A stretch of DNA of 64,000 nt. Source: Halisarca cf. caerulea (lineage: Eukaryota; Porifera; Demospongiae; Chondrillida; Halisarcidae). Below are positions 44,324-56,712 of the stretch, piece by piece (the first letter of the stretch is position 1; each line of letters begins with the position of its first letter). The notes below the pieces were generated by a model. The model was not told the DNA's origin. It searched no databases and worked only from the letters and a program-made list of their open reading frames with translations. The stretch spans positions 8,082,618 through 8,146,617 of the forward strand of contig CAUJGJ010000444.1 of the NCBI GenBank assembly GCA_963170055.1, written 5' to 3'. The translations under genes were made by a program, and so were the position numbers.

Positions 44324-44420
44324 GCAACAGGAAGTAGGCAAATGATAATGGCTACTGGAAGAAAAGAAAACTTTAAGAAGCAATGGTTTATCTCTGCAAC
44401 AATTCAGGTTTACAAAGTAT
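44277..44420. repeat. TA microsatellite and AACAGGAAGTAGGCAAAT repeat, copy 2
   Basis: About 45 bases of TA are followed by CAACAGGAAGTAGGCAAATG and ATGGCTACTGGAAGAAA. Confidence 0.7.
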
Positions 44421-44669
44421 TTTTATCCTTCAGCTTTGTATTCTTTGCCTTCATTGCAAATTTGAAGAAAATTCGCTGCATTTTGGCAAAGTTTCGTGGC
44501 TGAAACTGCCAAAATGCGAGGGGGAAGGTGCGAAGCCAGGTGGAGATGCTGGACTGTTAAATTTTCGTGAATTGTGCATTTTACAAGTCATCTTCATTTT
44601 GTGTACATACTTTTTCATATCGTTGATTGTAACCTCATGTCATTGTTCACTAGAATTTGATGATTAGTT

Positions 44670-46389
44670 ATTTAATCACTTTTGTTGTATGAAAATGACT
44701 ATGGGAAGTGTTTGGCCTAAGATCAAGGGGATTCCGCTCATAAAGAAGTAAAATTGCTGAATAGTACTGAAAGCTATTGCACAAGGTAGCGCATTACCTT
44801 TACTGAAGGATTTCTCAACAATGGTGAGTGGGGGAAGGATGGCTAATGTACGAATCGATAGCTAAGAAGTAAATCTTCAAGTAAAGTACTTGGAAAGGTT
44901 CTTTGAACGATAGTGACTGATTTGCAACCGTTTAAAACCTTTGCGCCACTTAAGGGGCTAATAACCATGAGGGGTACCACGAAAAATAGTAATGCGACCG
45001 GTGAGAGTCAAAAGTACAGTACAGAAAATTGATCTAGAAATTGCTACTTAATCCATTAAATTGTGCATTTCTTTTCAGGGGGTCACAGAACAGATGCAAT
45101 GTTGGGTTGAGGGTTGTGTCTAACCAGTGGAGCAGTATCTTGATAGACCTTCCCTAAGGACTCCCAGCACCCTCCATCACAGCTACTGCATGGATTTTGA
45201 AAGAAACAGAAAGATTGAACAAAAGTAACTACAATGGACAGTTATCTTAGCTTTCACACAATTGTTTATTTGATCTTTCTTCTTCGTCGCATGTGTGTGT
45301 ACCAGATACAGTCCAAGATGCGCAATACTGTTGTTCTAGCTCATATATATATTTGAACATAGGATGGTCCCATATGGTCCACCAAGCAATAATGTCTTCA
45401 AGATTTTATAATGATGACATAATGTCTGTGTGTCCTAAAGTTCGAAAAATGTTTTCTAAATAGTGACTTCTGTTTTTTTTTTTCATTGCATCAGATCTGG
45501 ATACTATATTTGTATTACAGTCTTGACTGTGCTTGTGCACATGACAGCCATGCACCTCTGAAACAGTCAATCATGATTGTCTTCTGAAACCTCTGAAATG
45601 ACTGGTAACGTGAAATAAGTCTGACAAGTTACATCCTTACAAGTGGTATCTTATGCACCCTTACAAGTGGCACCATGCACCTAGGTGAAGCTTCACAAAG
45701 TAACCTAAAGGTTCATGGGTGATTGATAAACTCTTACGTCTCATGTTTTCTGACTTCTAATTTGTTCTATTTATGCTTACCTTGTGAGAATTCAAGCTAG
45801 ACTTCCTCCCCGGGCTCATAAGTCATCCATGGTACTCACCTTCTATAGGTGGCTTGCTTAGCTGTCATAATTTTGTTCAACATAATATAATCCTATAAGT
45901 TGGTGTATTAAATCTTATTAGCATGCTGTTGAAGTCTCTGCTTGTGCAAAACTTCCATAATTATACTTACTCAAGCATTAACACAGGAAAGATTACATCC
46001 TGTCACCTTTTAGGAGTCCCTGCTTATGGGACGTACTTAATTTTTCATGCATATCAAAGGTCTCACTGATGGTATATGGCCAAAACAACTTGGGTTATGT
46101 TGGCTAGGTCTTTACTGTGTTTGATGTTGCCCGGTGTGATCACAGTGTATTTGAATTTCTCTTATCCATGACTTGGAATTTAACAGTGTTAATACTTATG
46201 AGCTATAGTTTGCCTAACTGCAGGGATATGGGTTAGGTGCAAACTCAGCCAGAAAGGAGGCGTTGTGGTTTTCAAGGAATGTTATAAAGCTTGTAAATTC
46301 TCAAAGCTCCATGGGTGGAATGGATGGACGACAATAGAGTTTTGCAGTTTTCGGTTGTCTGTAGTGTATAAATTCTCTGTTACAAGACA
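44670..46389. other. Intergenic stretch, nothing recognised
   Basis: No open frame with protein-like features, no splice-flanked exon and no clear inverted repeat. A family-like CGCCACTTAAGGGGC palindrome near 44945 may be a relic of a TTAA element. Confidence 0.4.
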
Positions 46390-47880
46390 TTCCTTCATAT
46401 CCTAATTATTGGGGTGAGTCTGAGCTTGCCCCACATAAACATGATGTACAGTGGTCATGTCTGTGGCAGGATATGTGTCGTACATCCAGCCAACAAATTT
46501 TGATGGATGTCATGGGTTCAACTCAATATTTTTCCAGCTGCATAGCACCACCCTGGACAATGGGTCCTGTAGTGCTTTCTGCTCTTTCTTCATCTGTTCA
46601 CCTGCTCAGCAGGCCTGTTCCTCTCTTTCACCTGGTAGTTTACGAACTAGTGGGTGGTTGGTCCCAAGTTGGTAGCAGGGGGTGCAGGGAAGAAACTCCA
46701 AATGATGCATAGGTGGATGCATGGTGTCCTCTCCTAACTGTTTCACTTCCAGTGGTGATCGACCTACGGAGCCACCTGCACCCCAAAACAAAGGAGTTGA
46801 AAGATTGTGAACTTCTGCATTTAATTTGCTACAAACACAAACTTTTGCACTGGCTGTAAGAAATGATTACATTATACCAATATTCTAAATGTGTTATGTC
46901 TCTATTGTTGTCTTTATTCTTTCCATCTTTATTATCTTTTATGTGAGTTATGTCAGTGCTGGAAGCCTTTATAGTAGCCCTCTGCATGGGCTAGTTGCCA
47001 CTCCAGGGTAAATAATGTTTACTGCTACTTGATGTTGATGCAATATACCACAGGAACTGGTGTAAAGCATTTTGGATAACAAGGACTGTGATGATTAAAT
47101 GTACCTGGCAGATGATCATCATTGTGGGGGTTGTACCTGAGATACTGGTAAAGGCACAACAATGATTGATAAACAGCCTATTTTTTCAGGATATATAGGG
47201 CATCAATGATGGCTACCCATTGCGGGCTTTGTATGGTTGTATAACCATAATATACGTGGAGCTGTGCATGGAGCAGAAATTAGACACAGAAATGTGGTGG
47301 GATCTTGGAGCCAATTGAAAAATGCTAAGTGTAGTTGTGCATGGCATGGTAGATGTGTGTGTAATTTGCCTTTGCTATTCACCTGGATGGCAGCAGCCCT
47401 ATGGCTAATCGATGCTGTGTTCACTCTCCTTTTGTTTCCTCAGCTTACCAATATATATACAACACAAATTGTGGAGGCAGGAATCTAAGGATTAGTGCAC
47501 ACCTTGTTCTGGCCTTTGCTGTTTATCTTGTTGTTGGTCAAGAGTGGGTAATTGATATTGTATGAGTTTGTGGTTTGTAAGCAAATACCCATTTGGTCCC
47601 AAGCTACCAGGTAAAAGAGAAATGGAATTGCCAAGCAGGCAAAACAGACAAAGCAAGAACAGAAAGCACTTGAGACTTATTGTAAAAGGTGGTACTATGG
47701 AACTGGAAAAATCAAGTGGAAACTGTCAAAATTTATTGGCTGAATGCACAACACCCGTCAAAATTTTTTCGGCCTGATGAACGACACATACATACTTACA
47801 CATCCAGTCAGCCACAGACATGACCCATGTACTACATGCACATCATTGTGGAGATCACTCAGACTCGCCCTCGCCCCACT
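46390..47880. repeat. 1.5 kb element with long inverted arms
   Basis: The reverse complement of 46390-46700 matches 47575-47880, with GCCACAGACATGAC, AAAATTTGTTGGCTG / AAAATTTATTGGCTG, GCTGGAAAAAT / ACTGGAAAAAT and CTACCAGGTGAAAGAG / CTACCAGGTAAAAGAG in the same order. The arms enclose about 0.9 kb with no recognised gene. Foldback transposon or inverted duplication. Confidence 0.6.
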
Positions 47881-48215
47881 TATGTATAAGTTATAGTAAG
47901 ACCTCCCTTACCCACACCTCAGATATCCTGTTCTCTCATCTTCCACAGTGTTTTTACAACAACAAATATGTAATAATCCCGCCGTACACTCTTCTACAGC
48001 TCCCTCATTTATCCATTTCCCTAACTTTGTGCTTTCATCCAGAACAGAATATGTGTGTGGATAAATGAGGTGTGACTGCATCACATGGGAGAGTGGCAGA
48101 CCTTAATTATTGGATCTCATAGCTCCAATCTGACTAACTCAAAGATGGAAAGTTTACAGAGTTTGTTTCCTCTTCTATAATTCTAGTCAATAAATGTGTT
48201 TCCAAAAGCAGTTTG

Positions 48216-48540
48216 TGGAGTCCATTTTACTGCCCCTAACAATTTCACCTCACACTGGAATCCATACGTTTGCTTGGGAAACTGCATTGGAGGGTACAAT
48301 GAACACTGTAAAGTCCTTAATACTACACCTGACAACATCACCTCACACTGGAATCCATACATTTGCTTGGAAAATTGGGTTTGAGGGGGGGGGGGGGGTA
48401 AAGTGAATACTGTAAAGTCCATTCTCACATCATCTTAGGTACTAATCACCAACTAATCCAATTATGTAACTCACATATTTTCCCCAGTCAGTGTCAAAGG
48501 TGCATGGGGGTACAACGAAGACTGTAAAGTACACTGTCAC
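48216..48540. repeat. Tandem repeat, unit of about 108 bases
   Basis: CACCTCACACTGGAATCCAT recurs at about 48247 and 48340, with ACTGTAAAGTCC after each copy. A weaker third copy is near 48490-48540 (GAAGACTGTAAAGTAC). A poly-G tract interrupts the second copy. Confidence 0.65.
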
Positions 48541-48851
48541 ATAATATCATGTTACGTCCAAATCACCACTAATCCAATAATGTAGCCCAGATATCAGCAG
48601 TCAGTGTCAAAGTATGATGGCTTCATTTTCTCAGTTGCCCATGAAATTGAATGACTTTTCTGGAATTGAAAATATGCTTTGTATGATTTTGCTATCCATG
48701 TACATAGTGTGGCCTTGCTGAAGTGCTGCAGGTAGCTGTATTAAGTTCATTTACCACTCGTAATTTTATTGTTCATGAGAACAATAGTAATGATGTGTCT
48801 TATTCTACTCTAGGGAGGGGATGAGACAAAGTACAATGATTCAGATATTAG

Positions 48852-49110
48852 TGGGACATGTCCAAATCTGCCCTGCGTACTATTTATAGTTAGCTGGAAT
48901 CCAAGCGAAATGGTTATTCAATGGCTTCAAGTCATGTGACATGTGCATGATGAATCATGACTTTATGATGTGTACACATTGAGTTTGTTTTTGCTGCCAC
49001 AATCATTTTGCATTTTCAGTATACTTGCGAATGTTTACCCCGATACAATTTGTTCAATCGTATTCATTCTGGGAAGGTTAGCCGAATGTGGGACATGTCC
49101 AAAGTCCCAC
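48852..49110. mobile_element. GTGGGACATGTCC-related fragments
   Basis: GTGGGACATGTCCAAATCTG begins a stretch related to 37161-37400 (GGAACATGTCCGAATCTG, then TTGGAATCCGAGCGAAACTG in both). A second TGTGGGACATGTCC start is at 49087. Complete ends were not found for either location. Confidence 0.45.
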
Positions 49111-50131
49111 TATTGTGTTAATGGGCTGGAATTAGAGTGTGTGTAAGGCTGCGATCATGTGATATGTGCATGACATTTTCATGACATAGAACTAAGCAAG
49201 GGAAATTGTGCTGCGTGATACTTGTTCTACTTTTCATACATGTGGAAGCCTTCATTCATCAAAAGTTAATGTCACGTACATATAGTTGTGTAAGGGAGCT
49301 TGGAAGATCATATTCACGATTGATAGTAGGTATCGCCGGCGAACTGCAGTACTTAACGAAATTGCCCTGCAATTTTGCTGTTAATGGTAGGATATTTCGT
49401 CCATGCAGTGACTTGCGAAGGAACGACATCACCCAACGCAGGTAAGTTATATCCTAATCTAGCCAAAACATGGGTGCTTTGCGGTTTTCACAGTATGAAT
49501 CTCATTATCACTGAATTGCGTGGGTTGATCATGTGCCAGTAACATGAATCAGCTTAGGAAGCTCTGCAACAAGCAAGTTGAAGCTCCAGACCCTTACCCA
49601 ACTTTAGACAGCACACTTTGTTATCGAACTTCTAAGTGTTTGTTTTTGGATGTTAACGCTTTCTTTAGCATGATTGGATAAAATGTATGAAGACTAAACT
49701 ACAAACTAGATTTTGAAAGGGCGGAATCAGAAGTTCCCAATCGTTTAACTCCTTCATTTAAAACCACGGGGCTATGTAAGAACGTATGCTAAAGATTTAA
49801 TAGAGTAGTGCAAAAAGATCGATTTTGGCCCAGAGAGAAGCCTTCACTGGTCAAAATCCTTGTAAAATGAAGAGATCTAGATAGTGGTCCATGACGACAT
49901 GAAGGAGTGATTTCTAAGAGGCAAAGCTAAATTTTCACCTCATGTATACTTTTGATTGCTTGTTCCTTTCAAGTTATGCCTCACAATTTCTTGTCTTGTA
50001 CTAATACTGGGTGAAAAATTACAAAATGCTGCACATAACAGCCAAGGAATAGAAGTTCAAAAGTATATATACACAGTGGAAAGTTAGATATTGATCCGAA
50101 GTTTATGTTAAACCTACTTTTACAGGTTTAA

Positions 50132-52671
50132 CCCTTTATTGTGGACAAGCCACTATAGTGGCTCACCCGTGGTTGTGGAAGATGACGAAAGTTTCGCAGG
50201 TAGGTTATGTCCGAAAACGGGGAGGATTGTTTATGGTAAAGCAGAATTGTTTACATAACAATTACTTTGTTTACATTAAAAGGAATTTCACACAAGGGTC
50301 ACATGATTTCAACGCTAAACGCCTTGAACAAAGTAAAACACTACGAAATTAGACGTCCAAAGGTGTTCTTTCATTGCCGATTTCGTTCTAAGCTTCTCTA
50401 GAGACGATTTTGTTCGTATTAAAATTAGTTAAGCAGCTATAATGGAGATTACGGAGGTAATCGGAGTTAATTAGGGAGCGTACGGGCTTCACGCTTTTGG
50501 GTGGAGGCGTCGGTGCGAGGAAAATGGCGCGGTCGAAGCGGGTACGAGGGGTGTGATTCGAATTGCATTTGAGGGTTTCGCGACCAATGCAAGCTAGAAA
50601 AGGGGGGTGCAGTCCAATGAGGGGGGTAACTAGGTTGCTGCGACAACGAAGGTAGCTATTCTGTAAACAGAACCCATAGCTTAGTGGAAGCTCTGCCGAC
50701 GCTCTTCTTTTGATCCCGCCCTCCCATTTCCCTCCTAGTTTGTTCTCTACAGTTTGGGGCTGCCTTTAGCAGTACACCTTAGTATTGGGATAGGTTGGAT
50801 AAGTGCGCCGTTCGGGGGACCATTAGATAGCGGAACGTTTGATAGGTGAGATTTGGGAGAGGATTTGTAGTCACGGGGTAAGATTTGTCTGGTAAGTTGT
50901 AATCGTGGGTGGATCCGCTTAGATAGAGGTTAGGTCGGGCTGCGCTAGTTTAGGGGATTCGCCGAAGCGGTTATAATAGGGTTGGACGGGTTTTGGGCGT
51001 ATGTTTTTTCCTTTTATTTTCACATAGGTCGTCAAGATAGCTGTCCCGATCGGTCAGCGTCATTCTCCACCAGTAATTCTGGTGTGATAAGGTTGGGTGT
51101 TGAAGAAGCATGGCTTCCCCAAACCACGTGGTGAGGGGGGCGTGCCCTTTAACGTCCCAGCCGACCGCCAGTCATGGGTATCATTCGATGCAGTGACTAG
51201 TTCGGTATGGTTGATCGACAGGGGGTTCAGTTACGGTGTTCCAAATAATGGGCTCAGCTCTCCTGTGGTCTATGCTCAAGGTAGTGAACATAATTAACTG
51301 CCAGTACTCGCGGCCGTCTTGCTTGGTATGACGTAATCAAACCACGTGACTGCATGTGATGTCAACCTACAGAGCAGTCAAGTTCCATAGGAAAACTTTA
51401 ACGAAAATTCCGGTGGTAGAGATCTCTGAGTTTGGCTTTGAAACTTTAGTATGTTGTTCCTAAAGGACCAAACCTCCAAAATCGAATCTTGCGACTTTGT
51501 ACGTCGTCCCATTCCTTTTATGTCCAGCGTCTTGTAGCTGAGGACCTTCTTTTTCAGCAGAAACCCCTGGACATAACAGCCGTGGAAAGGAGCTGCAAGA
51601 TGCAAGATTCGATTTAGTAAGATTTCAATCTGTGCTTTCGTTTGAACCTAGTTTTGTGAGCAAAAGCCCGGATCTTTACCACCGGAATTTGGCATTTTCA
51701 CTTTTTTCGATATGGTAAAAGAAAACACGGCATACGTAACTTATGGGCGTCCTATTATCTTTTTAGCGATTCAGATACTAAGGATATGTGTTCTAGGTAC
51801 GGTAAAAGGTGTTTTTAGAACATCTACTCGTATTTAAACAAAAAAACAAGCCGAATATTTGAAGGACCACGAAGACGACACCATTTTGTTTTATGTCCAT
51901 AAATCGGACATAACATACCTGCGTTAGCGCATTTTGTTCAAATTTTATACGAAGCATACATGTAGCAATAGTAACACACTGTAAGTATGAACCTTCTTCT
52001 AATATGGGTTATAACGAAGTTAGGACACATACTAAAAGTTATCTTCGATCCCATTTTACGGTGTTATGCAATAAATATGCGATAATTTACCGACAAATCC
52101 TAGTTATGCGGAATAAAAATGGCGTTCTTTAGTGTGGCTCAATCTAAAATCAGGAACTACGCAGGGAGGATGTGATCGATTTCCTTACTTTGCTTGCCGC
52201 TGTACTTGGTTTGCTTCCTGGAAAGAATTGACGAGCTATAATGGCAGATTAGGGCGCTCCGAAGATTGTCAACGTCGAAGGGAGTGACGCTCACAAATCG
52301 CAGAAAAGGAGGCACACTGTTAATGCTAGTTCGTCCTTTCCGCTTTCTAGAGAGGTACTGTGCCATCGTTTCTCAAGCCAGATTAATTCTGAACTCGTTT
52401 TTGTCATCATCTACCTGTTCCTGAAACTCGTCTGATGCAGCAATACGCATACGGTACGCTTAGGATTTTGTTTTTCTAGCTTTCGTGTTACTATTTTTGT
52501 TATCTATCGCTTATGTTGATACTGGTAACATGTTTTAACTTTCGTTAGATGGGCAATTGAGCCAGTAAACATTTAATTCGTTCTTAATATGACAAAAGAA
52601 GTACGAGCCACTATAGTGGCTCGTCCACAATAAAGGGGTGATTGCGCAATCATATCTTCCACAATAAAGGG
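50132..52671. mobile_element. piggyBac-like element carrying a nested insertion
   Basis: TTAA flanks at 50128-50131 and 52672-52675. Ends are CCCTTTATTGTGGAC and TCCACAATAAAGGG. GCCACTATAGTGGC palindromes lie near both ends. Removing the inserted element at 50195-51923 leaves about 0.8 kb that matches the element at 5822-6607. Confidence 0.8.
50195..51923. mobile_element. CGCAGGT-family element inside a TTAA element, with GC-rich core
   Basis: Left end CGCAGGTAGGTTATGTCCG, right end CGGACATAACATACCTGCG, near-perfect inverted ends. It interrupts the host element between AAAGTTT and TTAGCGC, where the related copy reads AAAGTTTAGC. Its right part carries GGACATAACAGCCGTGG. Its middle (about 50440-51340) is GC-rich and not found in the other copies. 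Confidence 0.75.
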
Positions 52672-54129
52672 TTAAAAGCCACCAACCTAGATCTCCGCAT
52701 TTTCCGCAAACTAGTTTCACCACAAGCACAGCTCGTGTGCTGTTTGTCCATAGCATTGCATGTGACGGCACGTGACTTTACTGGTGAAGATGACTTTCAC
52801 TACAAGAAAATTTCTTCAAAAATCGCAATGATAGAAATCCCCGATTTCCAGCTTGAAACTTTGAAGTATTGTTCGTAAAGGTCCAAACCCCTAGAATCGA
52901 ATTCAGGGTATTTGTACATTGTTCCGTTTGCTTTATGTCCAACGGATTGTAACTGGTCACCCTAGAATTTTGCACAAATTGTTGGACATAACAGCCATGC
53001 AGTGGAGCCTGAAGACCCTGAATTCGATGTAGTAATTTCAGTATCTGTGTGTTCTTTTGAACACAGTTTTGTGTCCAATAGCCTAATTTTCTACCACTGC
53101 GTTTTTGCATTTAACATTTTCTTTTACAGTCGGAAAAAACTTGTCATACGAGGTTTTGTAACCTTCCATAAGAATCTAAAAGACTTAGATACAAAGTAGA
53201 TATGCTTAAGATGTAATACAAAGCGTTTTCTGGGTGTTTTCACTATTTGTACACATGCCAAACAGACCGATAAACTTCACTCCTTCGATAACGGCGACCA
53301 TTTTTGTTTATGTCCAACATCGGACATAACATACCTGCGAAAGACTCCTTCTCGATTCGCGAACATGCGAAAAAGCATCGCCGTCTCAAAATCGACATGA
53401 TAGGGAAGGACAAAACAGAGAGAATGCATCATCACCAATATAGCAACTAACATATGATTATTTTAAACTAAAACTAACAATAAGATGCAGAATAACGGAG
53501 AAGAGAGCGAACCTTGCTGAGAGATTTTGCTTATGTGCCGCCATTCTTTCTCCACGAAATTATATCAATCTTATATCAATACTAGCATTTGCCTTAGGAG
53601 GCTCACGAAGACTTTAGCATTTACAAAGAATCTCTTTTACGTACATCTTGGAAGGGCTAAATCACTAATATAGAAAAGTTCACAAATTTTCAAACCATTT
53701 GTTTAGAACTATGTGTGCTATATAAAAACGTATGCCAAAGTTTTTCTGGTTTGACGCAAGATGATTGTGAATGGGGGATGAAACATTTACCTGTCATTCT
53801 TGGTGCTTGGTGTCCTTTTTGTCCAAGGATAAAGCAGGAGAGTATTCAAAATGAAATGTGCCAAGAAAAGTTTGCCTATGGCCACTACTGATGATTTTGA
53901 TTCAAAAATACTCTAAAACTTCAGCTCTCACATTTCCATTAATTGCAATGACATATCCATTAATTGTACATGGAATGAAAGTTTCATCTGATTCAAAGCA
54001 ATTGGACAGACTGTATTATTTTATTCATATATACTAATGCATATTATATGCAGCACGTGATGCTTGCTGATCATCACAAACCATACACAGTAGTGGTTCA
54101 TAACTAGGGATGATGTAGAACAAGTGCCG

Positions 54130-54360
54130 CCCAAACATTCGTAGGCAGGTTGTGTCCAATTTTAAATGGTGAGGATTGCTTTGGTATAATATACGGTAAT
54201 TTTTTTGCTTAGTACTTACTTCTTTGGATTAGAAGGACTTTCACACAAAGGTAACATTATTTCAAGGACTAATTACTTTGTGCTAGACCTAGGCATTGGA
54301 AAAATGCATTGAACAGACGTCCAAAGGTGTTTCTACATTGCTGACTACCTTCAGATGCCC
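54130..54360. mobile_element. Partial CGCAGGT-family copy
   Basis: The stretch GGCAGGTTGTGTCCAATTTT and the following 200 bases (GAGGATTGCTT, TTTCACACAA) parallel the left part of the element at 50195. The right end is missing. Confidence 0.5.
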
Positions 54361-54478
54361 CAGAGAATACTTACACTTCCTTCATTATATATCCAGCCCA
54401 GTGGCTATTCTGCCTATAGGCATGGACAGTCTGGTTTGGTAGGACATGTTCAGACCCAGCTGACTGCATGCCAAGCAA

Positions 54479-55345
54479 CGCAGGTGTGACATGTGCACAT
54501 GTGCAACGTTACCAAAATGGCCGCCCTAAAGTCGGCTGAAATCAACCCCCACTTTTCTTGTGTTTAGTGTATTTATGGAATACAAAAAGCGTACAAAACA
54601 TCGATATGACTATTTAATGCTACAACAGTTCACTTAACTTTGTTGTTAATACTTTGCAAAGCCGAAAAAACGACCACAGATTCGGACCTTAATAATAACT
54701 TTAGCGCAAAACCCGGTCATGTAAACCATCGTTTAGAACAGCCATACTTTGTCAAGACCTTTCTAACATCAATATCTAAATTTTCACCGTGGTCGAACTT
54801 ACCATTCTCTTTCGTTCCTGAGATGTGCATCAAAATGTTGTTTTTGACACAGAGTAAAACCACAAACTTGTGCACATGTCGGGAATGGAGCATGCTATCA
54901 AAATCGACCACGGTGAAAATTTAGTTTTACCTGTTGTGATCCAACTCCCGCGACATGGCTCCTCTACACAACCGTTTAGATGACCGGGTTTTCGAAAGAA
55001 ATTCACTCGTTGCAAAAGTCTCTCTCTCGCCGCTTGTCACAAAGCGGTCACGCGATATGATGACGTCACCAAACAATGGTAACGATCGGTGACATTGATA
55101 TTTCTTCTAGCACGAACGAATAACTATTAGAACGTTTTGAAAACACGAAATGTGCAGACTATTGCGATATTCGATACAATTCATTTCGGTTTGAGAAAGA
55201 GAAGGCCTATATTTCAAGCCGACTTCACAAACATTCACGTGACTAACGCACGTACATTAGTAAAACGTGTAAATTTTGAATCAAATTCCTTTGTAAACCA
55301 CACAACGCCCCTCTGTTTACAGAATGTGCACATGTTATACCTGCG
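54479..55345. mobile_element. CGCAGGTGTGACATG element, copy 2
   Basis: Left end CGCAGGTGTGACATGTGCAC, right end TGCACATGTTATACCTGCG. Interior inverted segments around TTTTCACCGTGGTCGA and TCGACCACGGTGAAAA (about 54780 and 54903) suggest a strong foldback. Confidence 0.7.
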
Positions 55346-55940
55346 AAATAAGAAAACCCCAATAGAAATCTCGGTAGTAAAGATCTTTGAATTTGACTTT
55401 GATTATGTCTTGTGCTGTTTCCAAAGGACCAATCTCCACTATTGAATGTTATATGATTGTAACTTTGTAAATTTGTAAATTTGCACACCAAACTGTTCAC
55501 TAAAATCATTATTGACTTCACATGAATCATGTCAAACATACATTACTCAATTTATGCATTACAATTATACAAATATTATCAAATTCAATACTAACATCAT
55601 TTCATATAGTATGTTATGTTCTATGATATGTTATGTATTGTGATATATGTTGACTTTTTGAAAAGTTGTGTTATACTCTCGTGTGTACCTGCACACAGAC
55701 AAGAATACATACATATATATATAATATATAATATAGTGCAAAATAGTGAAATAGTATGAATGAGATTATTGCTTCTATTATATATATAGCATGCAAGTAA
55801 ATCTATTTCAATAAAAATGTTGCTGTATATTAAATTTGACCATGAGTATTGAATGGTTTTGTTGCGCCATGCACACTGCCTCCATCTAGTCAACACACTC
55901 GCAATTATTTGTGTGTCATGTACATTGAACAGGGACTCAC

Positions 55941-56015
55941 TGAGGCAGAAGGAAGATTCATCTTGTTGATGCTCCCAGTTAAGTTGAATGACTTTCTTCG
56001 ATTTGGCTTCAGACC
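55941..56015 (-). CDS. Possible isolated exon
   Basis: An acceptor (TTCTACTTAG) and a good donor (CCTCA|GTGAGT) enclose 75 bases, phase 1 in and out, encoding SEAKSKKVIQLNWEHQQDES and FCL. The V-I-Q-L-N-W pattern resembles an FN3 B strand. It could be an upstream exon of the large modular gene or of an unseen gene. There is no neighbouring exon to confirm it. Confidence 0.25.
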
Positions 56016-56040
56016 CTAAGTAGAAATTCACATTAAATTT

Positions 56041-56078
56041 TGTGTGTGTGTGTGTGTGTGTTCGTACATGTGTGTGTA

Positions 56079-56116
<38 letters not shown>

Positions 56117-56128
56117 CGTACATGTGTG
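56041..56128. repeat. TG microsatellite
   Basis: Two runs of TG separated by TTCGTACATG, which itself recurs at the right end, so the tract looks partly duplicated. Open frames over it are artefacts. Confidence 0.9.
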
Positions 56129-56712
56129 TGGGAACGTTTCTCTTAGCAAGGCACAATTATATTATACTTACCAATGAACGTGTCCACAAGGGAAAACCCA
56201 CCAGCAGAGTATTGGAGCACGTCCGATTCATTGCATCATGGATGGGAGGGTCTTGAGTGCCAAAAATAAAATCATGATGAAAGGATGTGTACAGAAGCAT
56301 GGGAGGGTATATATACACATTAGGTTTACTTTTGAAAACGTAAACTTTTGTTTACCTTGTTATTCTGTTAGCACTTGTTCCTTAGCTATTGATGATCAAA
56401 TTTGTGGTGCAAAAGTAAATTTAGTAAGAAACCCTCCATGAATGCGATAGTGGTCTATTTCCTTGTTACGACATGTTGAACTGGCACTAACTCTTTGTCA
56501 AGAGAACTCCACAACATACTGTCAACATATCCTACTCATTGCAGAAAGCCTATTACAACTGCTGAGTTCCTCTGTGCACGAACTCAAAATGCCCATTAAA
56601 GGAATGCATTTTGTACTGAATGGGTTGGGAGATGCCCCATTGGTGTAAAGCTGGATTAAAATCGATAACATGACCAGTTGTATGAACCTCGTCTTCGTGT
56701 GATGGTTAAGCA

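Larger units (their letters stand above)
49437..53339. mobile_element. Outer CGCAGGT-type termini around the 50 kb nest
   Basis: A left-type end (CGCAGGTAAGTTATATCC, followed by the family's GGTGCTTTGCGGTTTT) begins at 49437 and a right-type end (CGGACATAACATACCTGCG) finishes at 53339. The internal GGACATAACAGCC motif occurs twice (about 50034 and 52980), so this may be one large element or the remains of two neighbouring ones. Confidence 0.45.

Noticed and set aside
56044..56256. Cys-Val-rich plus-strand frame
   Set aside because: Translation of a TG microsatellite.
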